64,000 nucleotides of DNA from Achromobacter animicus. GTDB lineage: Bacteria; Pseudomonadota; Gammaproteobacteria; Burkholderiales; Burkholderiaceae_B. A program made the translations under genes and the position numbers. The stretch covers positions 62,001-126,000 of the forward strand of contig NZ_CADIJM010000011.1 in NCBI RefSeq assembly GCF_902859585.1, in the 5' to 3' direction. Position 1 is the stretch's first letter. Every line of letters begins with the position of its first letter. The notes under the pieces were generated by a model. The model was not told where the DNA came from. It saw nothing but the letters and a program-made list of their open reading frames with translations, and ran no database searches. Shown piece by piece: positions 17,611-26,325 of the stretch.

Positions 17611-18453
17611 ATGTCCGAATCGAACTCTCCTGCTTTTAGTCTGGAATTCTTTCCTCCGCGTGATCTGGCCGGCCAGGAGCGTCTGGTGCGTGCGGCCAAG
17701 CAGATGCTGGCCATCCAGCCCAAGTACGTCAGCGTGACGTTCGGCGCGGGCGGTTCCACGCGCGCCGGCACGGCCGACGCGGTGCGCACGCTGCGCAATC
17801 TGGGCTGCGATGCGGCGCCGCACTTGTCGTGCGTGGGCGCGTCGCGCCAGGATCTGCGCGACATCCTGCAGGCCTACAAGAACGAGGGCGTGCGGCGCGT
17901 GGTGGCCCTGCGCGGCGACCTGCCCTCGGGCATGGGCGGCGACGCGGGCGAACTGCGCTACGCCAACGAACTGGTGTCGTTCATCCGCAAGGAAACCGGC
18001 GACTGGTTCCACATCGAAGTGGCCGCCTATCCCGAAATGCACCCCCAGGCCGCCAATCCGTCGGCCGACCTGGACCATTTCGTGACCAAGGTGAAGGCCG
18101 GCGCCGATGCCGCCATCACGCAGTATTTCTTCAACGCCGACGCCTATTTCGACTTCGTCGACCGCGCCCGCGCCAAGGGCGTGAACGTGCCGATCGTGCC
18201 GGGCATCATGCCCATCACGAACCACACGCAGCTGCTTCGGTTCTCGGAGATGTGCGGGGCTGAAGTCCCGCGCTGGATCCGCCTGCGCCTGGCCGAATTC
18301 GGCGACGACAAGGCCTCCATCCGCGCCTTCGGCGTGGACGTTGTGACCGAGCTGTGCCAGACGCTGCTGGACAACGGCGCGCCCGGCCTGCATTTCTACA
18401 CGCTGAACAATTCCGAAGCGCCGCTGGCGATCTGGAAGGAACTGACGGTGTAA
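17611..18453 (+). CDS. metF: Methylenetetrahydrofolate reductase
   Basis: A 280-residue FAD enzyme reducing 5,10-methylene-THF to 5-methyl-THF, the methyl donor for methionine synthesis. FSLEFFPPRD (about residues 9-18) holds the catalytic Glu; FGAGGSTR, RGDLP and the C-terminal GLHFYTLNN are family signatures. The start is ATG 17611, giving normal bacterial length. It works with ahcY in the activated-methyl cycle. A strong terminator follows. Confidence 0.96.
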   Translation: MSESNSPAFSLEFFPPRDLAGQERLVRAAKQMLAIQPKYVSVTFGAGGSTRAGTADAVRTLRNLGCDAAPHLSCVGASRQDLRDILQAYKNEGVRRVVALRGDLPSGMGGDAGELRYANELVSFIRKETGDWFHIEVAAYPEMHPQAANPSADLDHFVTKVKAGADAAITQYFFNADAYFDFVDRARAKGVNVPIVPGIMPITNHTQLLRFSEMCGAEVPRWIRLRLAEFGDDKASIRAFGVDVVTELCQTLLDNGAPGLHFYTLNNSEAPLAIWKELTV

Positions 18454-18541
18454 GCGGTCGGTTGCACGGCGGCGGGAATACCGCTGGCTGCCGTCGTAAA
18501 AGGCCGGCGTCTTCCCCGGTCTTAATAAGTTGGTCAGATCG

Positions 18542-18578
18542 ATCCCCACGAAGCGTTACGCTGCGTGGGGATTTTTTT
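18542..18578 (+). terminator. Rho-independent terminator after metF
   Basis: ATCCCCACG...CGTGGGGAT with an inner AGCG-TTA-CGCT stem, followed by seven T. A near-perfect intrinsic terminator that insulates metF from the T6SS island that begins just after it. Confidence 0.93.
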
Positions 18579-18648
18579 GCTGGTAACTCAGACCCGCTCC
18601 TCAGCAGTTTCGAAGTATTCATATGTCCAAGGGGGCGGCCCCGCCTTA

Positions 18649-18672
18649 GATTGAACGACTTTTCGTTCAATC
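18649..18672 (+). promoter_or_regulatory. Perfect 10-bp inverted repeat just before the T6SS island
   Basis: GATTGAACGA-CTTT-TCGTTCAATC ends 16 bp before the DUF4123 start. There is no T-tract, so it is not an intrinsic terminator. It could be an operator, or an RNA hairpin that hides the weak ribosome-binding site (GAGTGA). Confidence 0.5.
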
Positions 18673-18688
18673 AACGAGTGAAACTCAC

Positions 18689-19627
18689 ATGGCGGGAGCG
18701 GCGACTGATTTGACGGCCGAGGCGTCCAGATGGACGCGTCGGGTGGTAAGTACATTGGCATGTCCGGATTGGACCTCGCTGGAACACGGTATCCGCCCCT
18801 GGCTTTTTCTGGACGGCGCCCGCAGCGACACACTCGAAAGCGACGTTCTGCGAATCACAAGGGGATTCGAGCACCGGTGGGTGTGGCGCGACACGCCTCG
18901 GGAGTACCGCAACCCAGGCTATCGCCATGGTCCCCTGCTCGTGCCCCTCGACGAGGCCTTGTTCACTCACGCCCTTGACCATTGGTTCCGTCAGCAAACG
19001 GGGATCATCCTGCTCGCCTCTGACGATGACGACACCCTGGTCGCCCATCTGCAACAGTTGCATCAACTGACGGGTTCAGACGGACTTCCGATCAGCTTCA
19101 GCCTTAACGGCGCGCGGGCGCTTGAAGAGTTCTGTGAAGGCTTGAACGCGCACGCCCTGGCCAGGCTGTTCGGCCCCATTCAACGTTTCATCTGGTACGC
19201 GGGCAACCCGCATCAGGGCGAATGGCTGGTTGCGGACTCTCCCTTCCCGGGGCAAGCCACAACCGCGCTGGACGAGCCCATCGCCTTGACGAAAGCCGAT
19301 GAGATCTCACTCGACGAGGCCAGCCTCGCGTGGTTCATGCGTGACTGCGCGCGCAGTGTTCGCCAGCGAACGCCGGCCTACGACGATCCAAAGAATGAAC
19401 CAGTTCTGTGGCGTTGCATCGACCTCTTCGTGCACGAGGCGGCCGATCAACTCGCACTCACCTTGGAACGCGACGTTCGCCGCTACGTCGATCTGCGCTT
19501 TCGCTACCCGCAAGCGTTTTTCTCCACAGACAACGCGCTTCGCGAAATGCTGACCAGCCGGCACATTCCGGGAAAACAGCGGTTGGTGGACGCCGAAGCG
19601 CGGCTCTCGACCCTTGTGGCGCGGTAA
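18689..19627 (+). CDS. DUF4123 protein, T6SS effector adaptor/chaperone
   Basis: A 312-residue protein of the DUF4123 family (Tap/TEC adaptors), which bind a cognate type VI effector and load it onto the VgrG spike. Seen: WLFLDGARSD near residue 40, the acidic/aromatic core ILLASDDDDTLVAHLQQLH, and a C-terminal helical region (YVDLRFRYPQAFF). The gene lies directly before the effector: AAAGGAG, the effector's ribosome-binding site, overlaps this gene's TAA stop. The start ATG 18689 has only a weak ribosome-binding site and follows a perfect hairpin. No vgrG, hcp or PAAR gene is present in the window. Confidence 0.82.
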   Translation: MAGAATDLTAEASRWTRRVVSTLACPDWTSLEHGIRPWLFLDGARSDTLESDVLRITRGFEHRWVWRDTPREYRNPGYRHGPLLVPLDEALFTHALDHWFRQQTGIILLASDDDDTLVAHLQQLHQLTGSDGLPISFSLNGARALEEFCEGLNAHALARLFGPIQRFIWYAGNPHQGEWLVADSPFPGQATTALDEPIALTKADEISLDEASLAWFMRDCARSVRQRTPAYDDPKNEPVLWRCIDLFVHEAADQLALTLERDVRRYVDLRFRYPQAFFSTDNALREMLTSRHIPGKQRLVDAEARLSTLVAR

Positions 19628-19641
19628 AGGAGCCTCATCAG

Positions 19642-22491
19642 GTGGACTGCAAAGCGGTGAACTACAAAAAGGCGCTGGGTTCCATTCGCCCGAATGAAAA
19701 ACGCCTGGGCAAAGCCATCTCCCCACCGCCCTGCGAACGCGGTGTGCCCCTGTATCCGCTGCGCTATGGCATTGCCGATTACGCGTGGGACAGGGAGGTG
19801 TTTCCCCGCCTGAACATTGAGGGCTATCCCACGCTCACGGCGGGCAAAGCGTACGGATTGCGCACATTGCGTCCGGGCACTTACGTCTACCTCTTCCACT
19901 TCCAGAATGGGCGCATGTGGACGCAGCATTACCAAGTCACCGAAGACGTCCGCTTCGCCCGTATCTGGTGGAGTGATGCGGACGACGCCGATGCCACGCC
20001 GGGCCGGCTCAGCCGGCCCGATACGGTGGGTGCTCAGACGTATCTCTTCGCGCCGGACGCAAAGACTGCCGAAACCGTACACATCCTGGTGAGCGACACG
20101 CTGCTGTCCCACCGCACGTTGTGGGCCATCGAGACCAATGACGGCGGCCTTCGCGATGCATTGAGCACACAGTGCAGGCCTGCGGGCAATGCGTACCAAG
20201 AACACATCTTCGACGCGACGCTGCTGGGCGAGGCCGCACGGGAACTCGTCTCGCCATCCGGACATGGTGCGCCCAAGCCGTTCGACTGGAGCGAAATCCA
20301 GTTCTCGGAAAAGGCGCCAAACCACCACAACATCCTGGCCAACATGTACCTCGCGTTGCTGCCACGCAAGGACTTCACGCCCCTGGTGGTTGCGTTGCAG
20401 GATCCGATCGGGATCGCCAGCGAGCTTCATTATCGGATTACCCATTCCGTGACCCGCAAGACGGAATACGCCGGACGCAACGCGCACAAATTGCAGAGCG
20501 CAACGCTCATCCGCAATTACTTCGAGGCGATGAAGAAAGAGGCAGGTGGAAACCCAGACGTCGCCAACACGATCACGCGGCAGCAAAACTTGGTGAACTA
20601 CAGCGGCGCCATGTCATTCCCCGGCGTCTACGCCAAGGAAATCGAAGCGTTCGACCGCACTATTGCAGCAGCGGTAGCGGATTCCGTTGCGTGGGTTCGC
20701 CTTATCGACCCCTCGCGGTTGCTGGGCAAGGCGCTGCGTTGCTTTGATCGCGGCGTGATCTACAACGCCCATGACTATGAGGACGCCGTCCTGCAGTGCA
20801 TTGGCGGTCTGGTGCACGCGAAAGATGGAATACAGGTACTGCACGACCTGATCAATCTGCCCGTCGATAAAAGCCCTTACTGGCTCGCACTGGCCAATGG
20901 CAGTGAACTGCTTCTTGCTCGTCTGAAGTCGAGCTCCGGCGAGATTGCCAAGAATCTTTTCAACGTCATGGACAAGGTGTTGGAACAGCACCAGCTGACC
21001 ACAGCGTCCAACGCGCTAATCGGGTTGTTGCAGGCGCTGCCGGAAACCAAGGTGGCGGATGTACTGGTTCCACGTCTGCGGCATGTGATGGAGGTCAGAG
21101 CCGGTTTCACCATCGTTCGTTACGACGTTGGGATCGTCGACCTGCAGCGAGCCGCTTATGAATTCCAAGGATATCAAACGCTTGGCGAAGACGGGTTGCG
21201 TGGGTGGAAGATGCCGTCCCCGAAGATCAGTCAGGCAGATTCGGGCAAGAGGACATCAGTCTATGACTGGGTGAAGGTGGGTGAAACCACGTACCGCGAG
21301 ATTGGCGAGGCGACCACGGACAAGTCGGCCCTGCCGCTGTCCAGGGCAATTCGGATGGAGGGCAACCCGTTCATCAGTATGTTGAATCGCTTGCGAGCGC
21401 CAGTCGGAAACTTATTCACCGGACTGGGTGGCCTTCTAGCGTTGAATGCATTGTCAAACGCTTGGAAGAACCTGAGGAATTCGGACGAAACTGCCGCCAA
21501 TTACGTGAGCTTCACTGGAGCGACGAGCGCCGTCGTCGCCGCCGGCATAGAAATTGGTACTTCCATGATTTCATTCAGTGCAACGAGGCGGGGAAACACA
21601 GCTTTGGCGCTCCAGACGTCCGTCATTGCAGCAAAGCGAGGCATTGCGCTCTTTGGAGCCGGAGCGGCAGGACTGGCGGCAGTTGCCGACTTGATCAAGG
21701 CGGCCCAGGCGTTTGGTGACGGCAACCCTGAGCAGGCGGGAATGTTGATTGGATCAGCGATAGCTGGCGGCGTTATAACTGTCGCGATGTGGGCGGGAGG
21801 GACGGCTACGGCAGCCTCCCTTGTCGGTGGAGGTGCCGCAATCATGCTCGGCTTAAATCCTGCGGGATGGGCAATCGCGGCGGGTATTGCGGTGGTGTTC
21901 TTGTTTGGATTCGCCTTCGGTGTTGACGTCAACAAGCACGGTCCGGTCGAGATCTGGCTCAAACACAGTGCGTGGGGAGTGGAAGACCGTCATTACTCCA
22001 ACGCTGAAGAATTGGACGTGGTTCACGGCATGCTTTATCGACCAAGGTTGACAGCTGAATGGACCAACGCATCAGGATATGCGGTAGGTGCTCTTCGCAT
22101 CAGTTGTCAGCTACCCGATAACACTGATTATCTCGAGGACCGATTTCAGTCGAGACTGTCTCTAACTATGCGGGGCAGGCAGCTGATTCAAGTGGACGGA
22201 CCCATTGCATATGCGCCCGGCACGAGTCCCGTCAACTATGAACTCGAGTGCGTCGTCTCGCGATTAGGTGGGACCGGCAAAGAATGCGGGTGGTCGATCT
22301 TCATGCATGAGGACGCCGAAGTGGCGCTGGAGTATCTCTACTTCCCCGACCCAGAACGACATCCAACTCTGGCAATTCGGCAGCCCGGTGAGCCTGCGCC
22401 TTTGGAATTCACATCGGGAGGTTGGTTTAGAGATCCGATCCATCAATCCAAGCTTGAGTCTGTACGCCCCCCGAATGAACAAAAATATTAA
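19642..22491 (+). CDS. T6SS effector, VasX / BTH_I2691-like pore-forming toxin
   Basis: A 949-residue protein. The N-terminal part resembles the VasX N-terminal region (CERGVPLYPLRYGIAD, then GLRTLRPGTYVYLFHF). A long middle domain lacks motifs I recognise. Residues about 575-760 hold several hydrophobic helices rich in Gly/Ala (for example GGVITVAMWAGGTATAASLV and GWAIAAGIAVVFLFGFAFGV), the colicin-like membrane-inserting part. A soluble C-terminal domain (about 762-949) follows. The start is GTG 19642, nine bases after AAAGGAG; upstream in-frame sequence overlaps the DUF4123 gene in another frame and is rejected. G+C falls toward the 3' end. It would kill rival cells by permeabilising the inner membrane (inference from the family). 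Confidence 0.82.
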   Translation: MDCKAVNYKKALGSIRPNEKRLGKAISPPPCERGVPLYPLRYGIADYAWDREVFPRLNIEGYPTLTAGKAYGLRTLRPGTYVYLFHFQNGRMWTQHYQVTEDVRFARIWWSDADDADATPGRLSRPDTVGAQTYLFAPDAKTAETVHILVSDTLLSHRTLWAIETNDGGLRDALSTQCRPAGNAYQEHIFDATLLGEAARELVSPSGHGAPKPFDWSEIQFSEKAPNHHNILANMYLALLPRKDFTPLVVALQDPIGIASELHYRITHSVTRKTEYAGRNAHKLQSATLIRNYFEAMKKEAGGNPDVANTITRQQNLVNYSGAMSFPGVYAKEIEAFDRTIAAAVADSVAWVRLIDPSRLLGKALRCFDRGVIYNAHDYEDAVLQCIGGLVHAKDGIQVLHDLINLPVDKSPYWLALANGSELLLARLKSSSGEIAKNLFNVMDKVLEQHQLTTASNALIGLLQALPETKVADVLVPRLRHVMEVRAGFTIVRYDVGIVDLQRAAYEFQGYQTLGEDGLRGWKMPSPKISQADSGKRTSVYDWVKVGETTYREIGEATTDKSALPLSRAIRMEGNPFISMLNRLRAPVGNLFTGLGGLLALNALSNAWKNLRNSDETAANYVSFTGATSAVVAAGIEIGTSMISFSATRRGNTALALQTSVIAAKRGIALFGAGAAGLAAVADLIKAAQAFGDGNPEQAGMLIGSAIAGGVITVAMWAGGTATAASLVGGGAAIMLGLNPAGWAIAAGIAVVFLFGFAFGVDVNKHGPVEIWLKHSAWGVEDRHYSNAEELDVVHGMLYRPRLTAEWTNASGYAVGALRISCQLPDNTDYLEDRFQSRLSLTMRGRQLIQVDGPIAYAPGTSPVNYELECVVSRLGGTGKECGWSIFMHEDAEVALEYLYFPDPERHPTLAIRQPGEPAPLEFTSGGWFRDPIHQSKLESVRPPNEQKY

Positions 22492-23374
22492 GCGTCTGCC
22501 GAATAGTCTTCGCCTCGGAGGCACTCCACTCGACAGAGCGGGTACTGCTTCTGTTCCCCCCAAACCCGATGGCGTTCGGCGCGCTAACGAAAGTTGCGTT
22601 GAACTCGAAACGTACGCGAATTACGTGCACGGGGGCGCCGCAAGTTTTATTGCGATGTCGATCGTTGTGAGTATCGTAGCGTTCTTTGCGGGAGTAATCG
22701 CAATTGGCGTGGAGGACATCAGCGGCGAACAGATCATGATCATGCTCGCCTTATCTCCGACCTTGACGATCATGGCCTTGATTTTCTATTTCGCAGGCGG
22801 AACGCATAAAAGTCGCGGGGCATATGTTCGTGTACACCGCGGTACGCGAAAACTCTACTTCGTATACCCAAGGCAGAAGCGGACGCATGTTCTTGCCTGG
22901 GATCAACTGGAAGCGGTAGCCGGCTACATTCCCATCATTTCCGCAAACGGCTACTTCAGCAGACACCCTCTCTATCTAATCGGCGTCGACTACAGCATGG
23001 ACCCGCCGTCTGAGGTGTGCGTCGCGTGCGGCAATCTCGGCCTCTTTACTGGAGATCAGTCAGCGAAGGGGCTGTGGTCCTATCTTTTCTCTTTCATGGA
23101 AAACGGACCAGAGGGTTTGCCCAAGCCTGCCTTGCTGGCCCCACGACTAAGCCGGGCAGAGGAAACGCTCAAGCCGTATCGGAATTGGTACATGGGCTTG
23201 CGGCACAAGCTCTCTCAACCCAACGGCATCTTGATAGCCCCAATCACCATTCCGTTCTGGCTAATTTTGCTGGTGATCGAAGCTTATCCAGACAGTTTCG
23301 AGGCCTTCCTTCAATACAACGTGCCCTTTGCGCAATTCCCCGAGGAAATAGATCGGCTATGCGGATTTGACTAG
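22475..23374 (+). CDS. Putative membrane immunity protein of the T6SS effector
   Basis: A 299-residue protein with an N-terminal pair of TM helices (about 54-78 and 87-108), a soluble middle (HRGTRKLYFVYPRQKRTHVL...) and a third hydrophobic segment (about 250-270). This layout fits an inner-membrane protein guarding against a pore-former. It starts 17 bp inside the effector's 3' end (ATG 22475), so the pair is tightly coupled. It may belong to the DUF6708-type T6SS-associated proteins, but this is from memory. G+C is low: 94 of 180 bases at 22621-22800 (52%), against 40 of 60 (67%) at 18061-18120 in metF. This suggests acquisition by transfer. Immunity function is inferred from position and topology. 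Confidence 0.7.
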   Translation: MNKNIKRLPNSLRLGGTPLDRAGTASVPPKPDGVRRANESCVELETYANYVHGGAASFIAMSIVVSIVAFFAGVIAIGVEDISGEQIMIMLALSPTLTIMALIFYFAGGTHKSRGAYVRVHRGTRKLYFVYPRQKRTHVLAWDQLEAVAGYIPIISANGYFSRHPLYLIGVDYSMDPPSEVCVACGNLGLFTGDQSAKGLWSYLFSFMENGPEGLPKPALLAPRLSRAEETLKPYRNWYMGLRHKLSQPNGILIAPITIPFWLILLVIEAYPDSFEAFLQYNVPFAQFPEEIDRLCGFD

Positions 23375-23457
23375 AAACGCACGCCAACTGCCCAACTTAT
23401 CAGCAAATGCTCCGATTGATTCGAACGGAAATTTGCCGTGTGCCAAGTAGTGTTGAC

Positions 23458-23529
23458 ATAAAGCGCCTCTCTCAGAGCCTGCGCTTTGGCGGAACGCCGC
23501 TGCGAAGCGATGGCCGTTTTCCCCCCTAG
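23458..23529 (+). pseudogene. Remnant of a second immunity-gene copy (N-terminus only)
   Basis: Reading from 23458, IKRLSQSLRFGGTPL then a short variable stretch and a TAG at 23527 closely match the intact immunity protein's start IKRLPNSLRLGGTPL (residues 5-19). No ATG precedes it in frame, and the frame closes after about 23 codons. It is a decayed or recombined duplicate, as seen where effector-immunity modules are gained and lost. The rest of the 369-bp gap 23375-23743 shows nothing I can interpret. Confidence 0.7.
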
Positions 23530-23743
23530 AACAGGCTCAAGCGATGACGTCATAAGCCTGCGTCATCGTGAACCAGCGCGGGTCTACCGCCTAGAACGAA
23601 GCCTCCGAACGCCAACGTCCCTGGCTGCATCAAGTGTTTTCCGACACGGCCACCGCTTTGGAGACGCATCCCTTCACACGGGCGTTGCCGAGATGGCCTT
23701 GTTTTGTTCCGCCGCGGCGCCCAGCCGGGCGCCGCAACATGCC

Positions 23744-24742
23744 TCAATCCGCGTACACGCCCGCCTTGCGAATCACCCCGCCCCACTTGTCGACTTCAGA
23801 CTTCAGCCACGTCTGCAGGCCCTCAGGCGTCTGCTTGGCTTCGGGCACGATTTCGGCGCCCAGCTCGGCCATCTTCTGCGTGAAAGCCGGGTCCTTCAGT
23901 GCGGCGCGAAGCGCGGCGTTGAACTTGTTGATGGCCTCGGGCGGCGTGCCCTTGGGGGCGTAGACACCGTGCCATACCTTGACCTCGAAATCCTTCAGGC
24001 CGCCTTCCTGCAGGGTGGGCGCGTCGGGCAGCGTCTTGATGCGTTCCTGGGTTGTGACGCCGTACAGCTTGACGCGTTCGGCCTTGATCTGCGGGATGGT
24101 CTGCGTGGTCTGGTCGCACAGCACGTCCACCTGGCCGCCCAGCAGCGCCGTCATGGCGGGCGCGGTGCCCGCGTAGGGCACGGTCGTGAACTGCACGCCC
24201 AGCGACTCCTGCAGCAGCATGCCGCACAGCTGCGACACGGCGCCCAGGCCGGCATTGGCCAGGTTGATCTTGTTGCCGTTTTCCTTGGCGTACTTGATGA
24301 AGTTGGCCATGCCGTCGGCCGGCAGGTCCTTTCGGCCCAGCAGGGTCATCGGCACGTCGGCGACCTGGCCGACATACGAGAAGTCGGTCAGCGGATTGAA
24401 CGACAGCTTGCGGTACAGCGCCGGAGCCGTCGCCATGCCGTTGTGGTGGATCAGGAAGGTGTAGCCGTCAGGGGCTGCGCGTGCCACATGCTGCGAGGCC
24501 AGCGTGCCGCCAGCGCCGGTGCGGTTTTCGATGACGACGCTCTGCCCTAGCGTCTTGGCCATGGAGGCGCCCAGGCTGCGGGCCACGACGTCGGTGGGAC
24601 CGCCCGCGGCAAACGGCACGACCAGCGAAATCGGGTGATTCGGGTAGGCTCCTTGCGCGCCGGCGTTGCCAACAGCCAGGCAGGACAGGGCCAGCACGGG
24701 CCAGGCGGCGCGCTGGATCGCGCGCGCGTATCGGTGGGACAT
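23744..24742 (-). CDS. Bug-family TTT periplasmic substrate-binding receptor
   Basis: A 332-residue exported receptor: Sec signal peptide (MSHRYARAIQRAAWPVLALS...AGA), then YPNHPISLVVPFAAGGPTDV, SVVIENRTGAGGTLAS and TVPYAGTAPAMTALLGGQVD. The start is ATG 24742, preceded by AAGGAG; the longer frame upstream is not needed. It follows the LacI-type gene on the same strand after 260 bp that shows no further gene. Its ligand is probably the substrate of the divergent seven-gene operon (inference). No TctAB genes nearby. Confidence 0.92.
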   Translation of the reverse strand: MSHRYARAIQRAAWPVLALSCLAVGNAGAQGAYPNHPISLVVPFAAGGPTDVVARSLGASMAKTLGQSVVIENRTGAGGTLASQHVARAAPDGYTFLIHHNGMATAPALYRKLSFNPLTDFSYVGQVADVPMTLLGRKDLPADGMANFIKYAKENGNKINLANAGLGAVSQLCGMLLQESLGVQFTTVPYAGTAPAMTALLGGQVDVLCDQTTQTIPQIKAERVKLYGVTTQERIKTLPDAPTLQEGGLKDFEVKVWHGVYAPKGTPPEAINKFNAALRAALKDPAFTQKMAELGAEIVPEAKQTPEGLQTWLKSEVDKWGGVIRKAGVYAD

Positions 24743-25002
24743 GTCTCGCTCCTTGTAGTCTCTTGGCCCGCGATGCCGCGCATGGCGGGCAGGCATCGGC
24801 AGTGTGGCGCGACAAGGGCGAGGTTGGGAATTCGCGGTTTCGCAAGCCGGGCTTCGGCGTGCGGAAAGGAGGGTTTACGTGGACTTGCCGGCAGAAGCGC
24901 TAAAAAGCGTGCGTGTAGTGCCTCGGATGGGCTGGATTTTGCCTGGGCCCGGGCTGGTGCGAACCGCGCGCACGGGTTCCAGGCCGGGCCCGCGCCGGGC
25001 CA

Positions 25003-26100
25003 TCACGGCTCCGGAATGTTTTCCCGGAAGATCACCTGCAGCCGGGGCAGGTAGCTGGGTTCCGGTGCGCCCTTCACGGCCGCCACCAGGAGCTTCACGA
25101 TCTCCCGTGCCTCGACGCGCGGATTCTGGTCGATCACGGCGTCCATCGTGCGATCGAGCAGCAGGCGGCGCGTGGCTTCGGTGAGGTCGTGGCCGACGAA
25201 GACGATGCGAGGGGCGGAGGACGCCTTGTCCGGGCGGGCCGCGATCGGCCGGGCCGCGATCGGCCGGGCCGCGTCCGGCCACGCGTCGGCCGCCCATGCC
25301 TCGGCCGGCCGCGCCTCCTTCAGCGCCCGCGCGATGCCCTGATTGCCCGCGCCGATGTTGTAGATCGCGTGCGGCGGGTCTGTGCGCAGCAGATCCTGCG
25401 TGACGGCAAAGGCCCGGTCGCGGTCGTCGCCGATCTCGAGCGTGTGGGCGATGCGCAGGTGCGGAAACTCTTCGCTCAGCAGCGAGCGAAAGCCCATCTC
25501 GCGCTCTTCGTGGCCGCGATAGGCCAATGACCCCACGAACACCGCGACCTTGCGTTCGGTGTGCTGCGGCAGAAACCGGCCCAGCAATAGCGCGGCCAGG
25601 CGGCCTGCGGCGCGGTTGTCGATGCCCACGTACCCCAGGCGCGCCGAGATCGGAATGTCCGACACCAGGGTGCTCACGTGCACGCCGCTGTCGCGCAGTG
25701 CCATGATGGCGTCGCGCACCTGAGGATGGTCCAGCCCGACCAGGCCAACCGCCTGCGTCTGCTCGCGCAGTTCGTAGAGCTTTTTCGCGAGCTTGTTGGC
25801 GTCGAATCCCTCGATCAGATGCAGGCGGGCCTGCACGTCGGGGCGGGCAGCGGCTTCTTCGAGCAAGTGCCGGCCCAGCGCGGTCATGAAGCTGTTGGTG
25901 CCGGCGGGCAAGACGAAATCGACCCGCACGTCCTGACTGGCGGACTCGGCGCCCGGAACGAAGTAGCCCAGGCGATTGGCAATCGCCAACACGCGGTCGC
26001 GCGTCTTGCCGCGCACGCCGTCCCGGTCGTTCAGGACCCGGTCCACCGTCGCGGTGGACATGCCGGCTTCACGGGCAATGAGGGAAATGGTGGGGCGCAT
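25003..26100 (-). CDS. LacI-family transcriptional regulator with a repeat-derived insertion
   Basis: A 365-residue repressor-type regulator. The N-terminal HTH (TISLIAREAGMSTATVDRVL) and hinge are followed by a sugar-binding (periplasmic-binding type) effector domain. Residues about 262-298 form an Ala/Arg/Pro-rich insertion partly encoded by a 15-bp tandem repeat (AARPI twice), placed in a surface stretch of the effector domain and unusual for the family. It is divergent from the oxidoreductase-led operon starting at 26326 and is the expected regulator of that operon and of the TTT receptor. Confidence 0.92.
   Translation of the reverse strand: MRPTISLIAREAGMSTATVDRVLNDRDGVRGKTRDRVLAIANRLGYFVPGAESASQDVRVDFVLPAGTNSFMTALGRHLLEEAAARPDVQARLHLIEGFDANKLAKKLYELREQTQAVGLVGLDHPQVRDAIMALRDSGVHVSTLVSDIPISARLGYVGIDNRAAGRLAALLLGRFLPQHTERKVAVFVGSLAYRGHEEREMGFRSLLSEEFPHLRIAHTLEIGDDRDRAFAVTQDLLRTDPPHAIYNIGAGNQGIARALKEARPAEAWAADAWPDAARPIAARPIAARPDKASSAPRIVFVGHDLTEATRRLLLDRTMDAVIDQNPRVEAREIVKLLVAAVKGAPEPSYLPRLQVIFRENIPEP
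25235..25279. repeat. 15-bp tandem repeat inside the LacI-type gene
   Basis: Three units of CGGGCCGCGATCGGC (25235-25249, 25250-25264, and 25265-25279 with two changes). The unit length is a multiple of three, so copy-number change would lengthen or shorten the regulator without breaking the frame. Confidence 0.85.
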
Positions 26101-26197
26101 GGCGGATCAGGCTCTCAATACACCATCAGGACGATGGCAGCGCGGCCATCATAAGCCATCATTTGCAATCATTCGAGATCAAAAAGGTAACGCAGCA

Positions 26198-26276
26198 GCG
26201 CTATGAGCGCCGACCGTCTTTACCCCTGATTGTTTTGATGTGAATATCGCGGCTCAATACATCAAACACAGCACGG
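26198..26276. promoter_or_regulatory. Candidate LacI-type operators in the divergent control region
   Basis: Two symmetric elements lie in the 225-bp gap between the LacI-type gene and the oxidoreductase. GCGCT-ATG-AGCGC (26198-26210) is a perfect 13-bp palindrome. TTTGATGT (26234-26241) and ACATCAAA (26269-26276) form a perfect 8-bp inverted pair 27 bp apart, within the longer TGTTTTGATGT / ACATCAAACA. Either could bind the LacI-type protein. Confidence 0.4.
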
Positions 26277-26325
26277 CAGGATGCCAGGCAGTCGACAGTG
26301 CATACCAGGCCGGCAGGAGGAGCAC

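Noticed and set aside
18542-18578. Attachment site at the left edge of the T6SS island
   Set aside because: The element is the metF terminator; I found no matching direct repeat at the right edge and no integrase.
19408-19641. N-terminal extension of the T6SS effector into the DUF4123 gene
   Set aside because: Lies in another frame of a real gene; GTG 19642 has a well-placed AAAGGAG and the family similarity begins after it.
25235-25279. CRISPR-like array
   Set aside because: Units are contiguous 15-mers without spacers, inside a coding gene.
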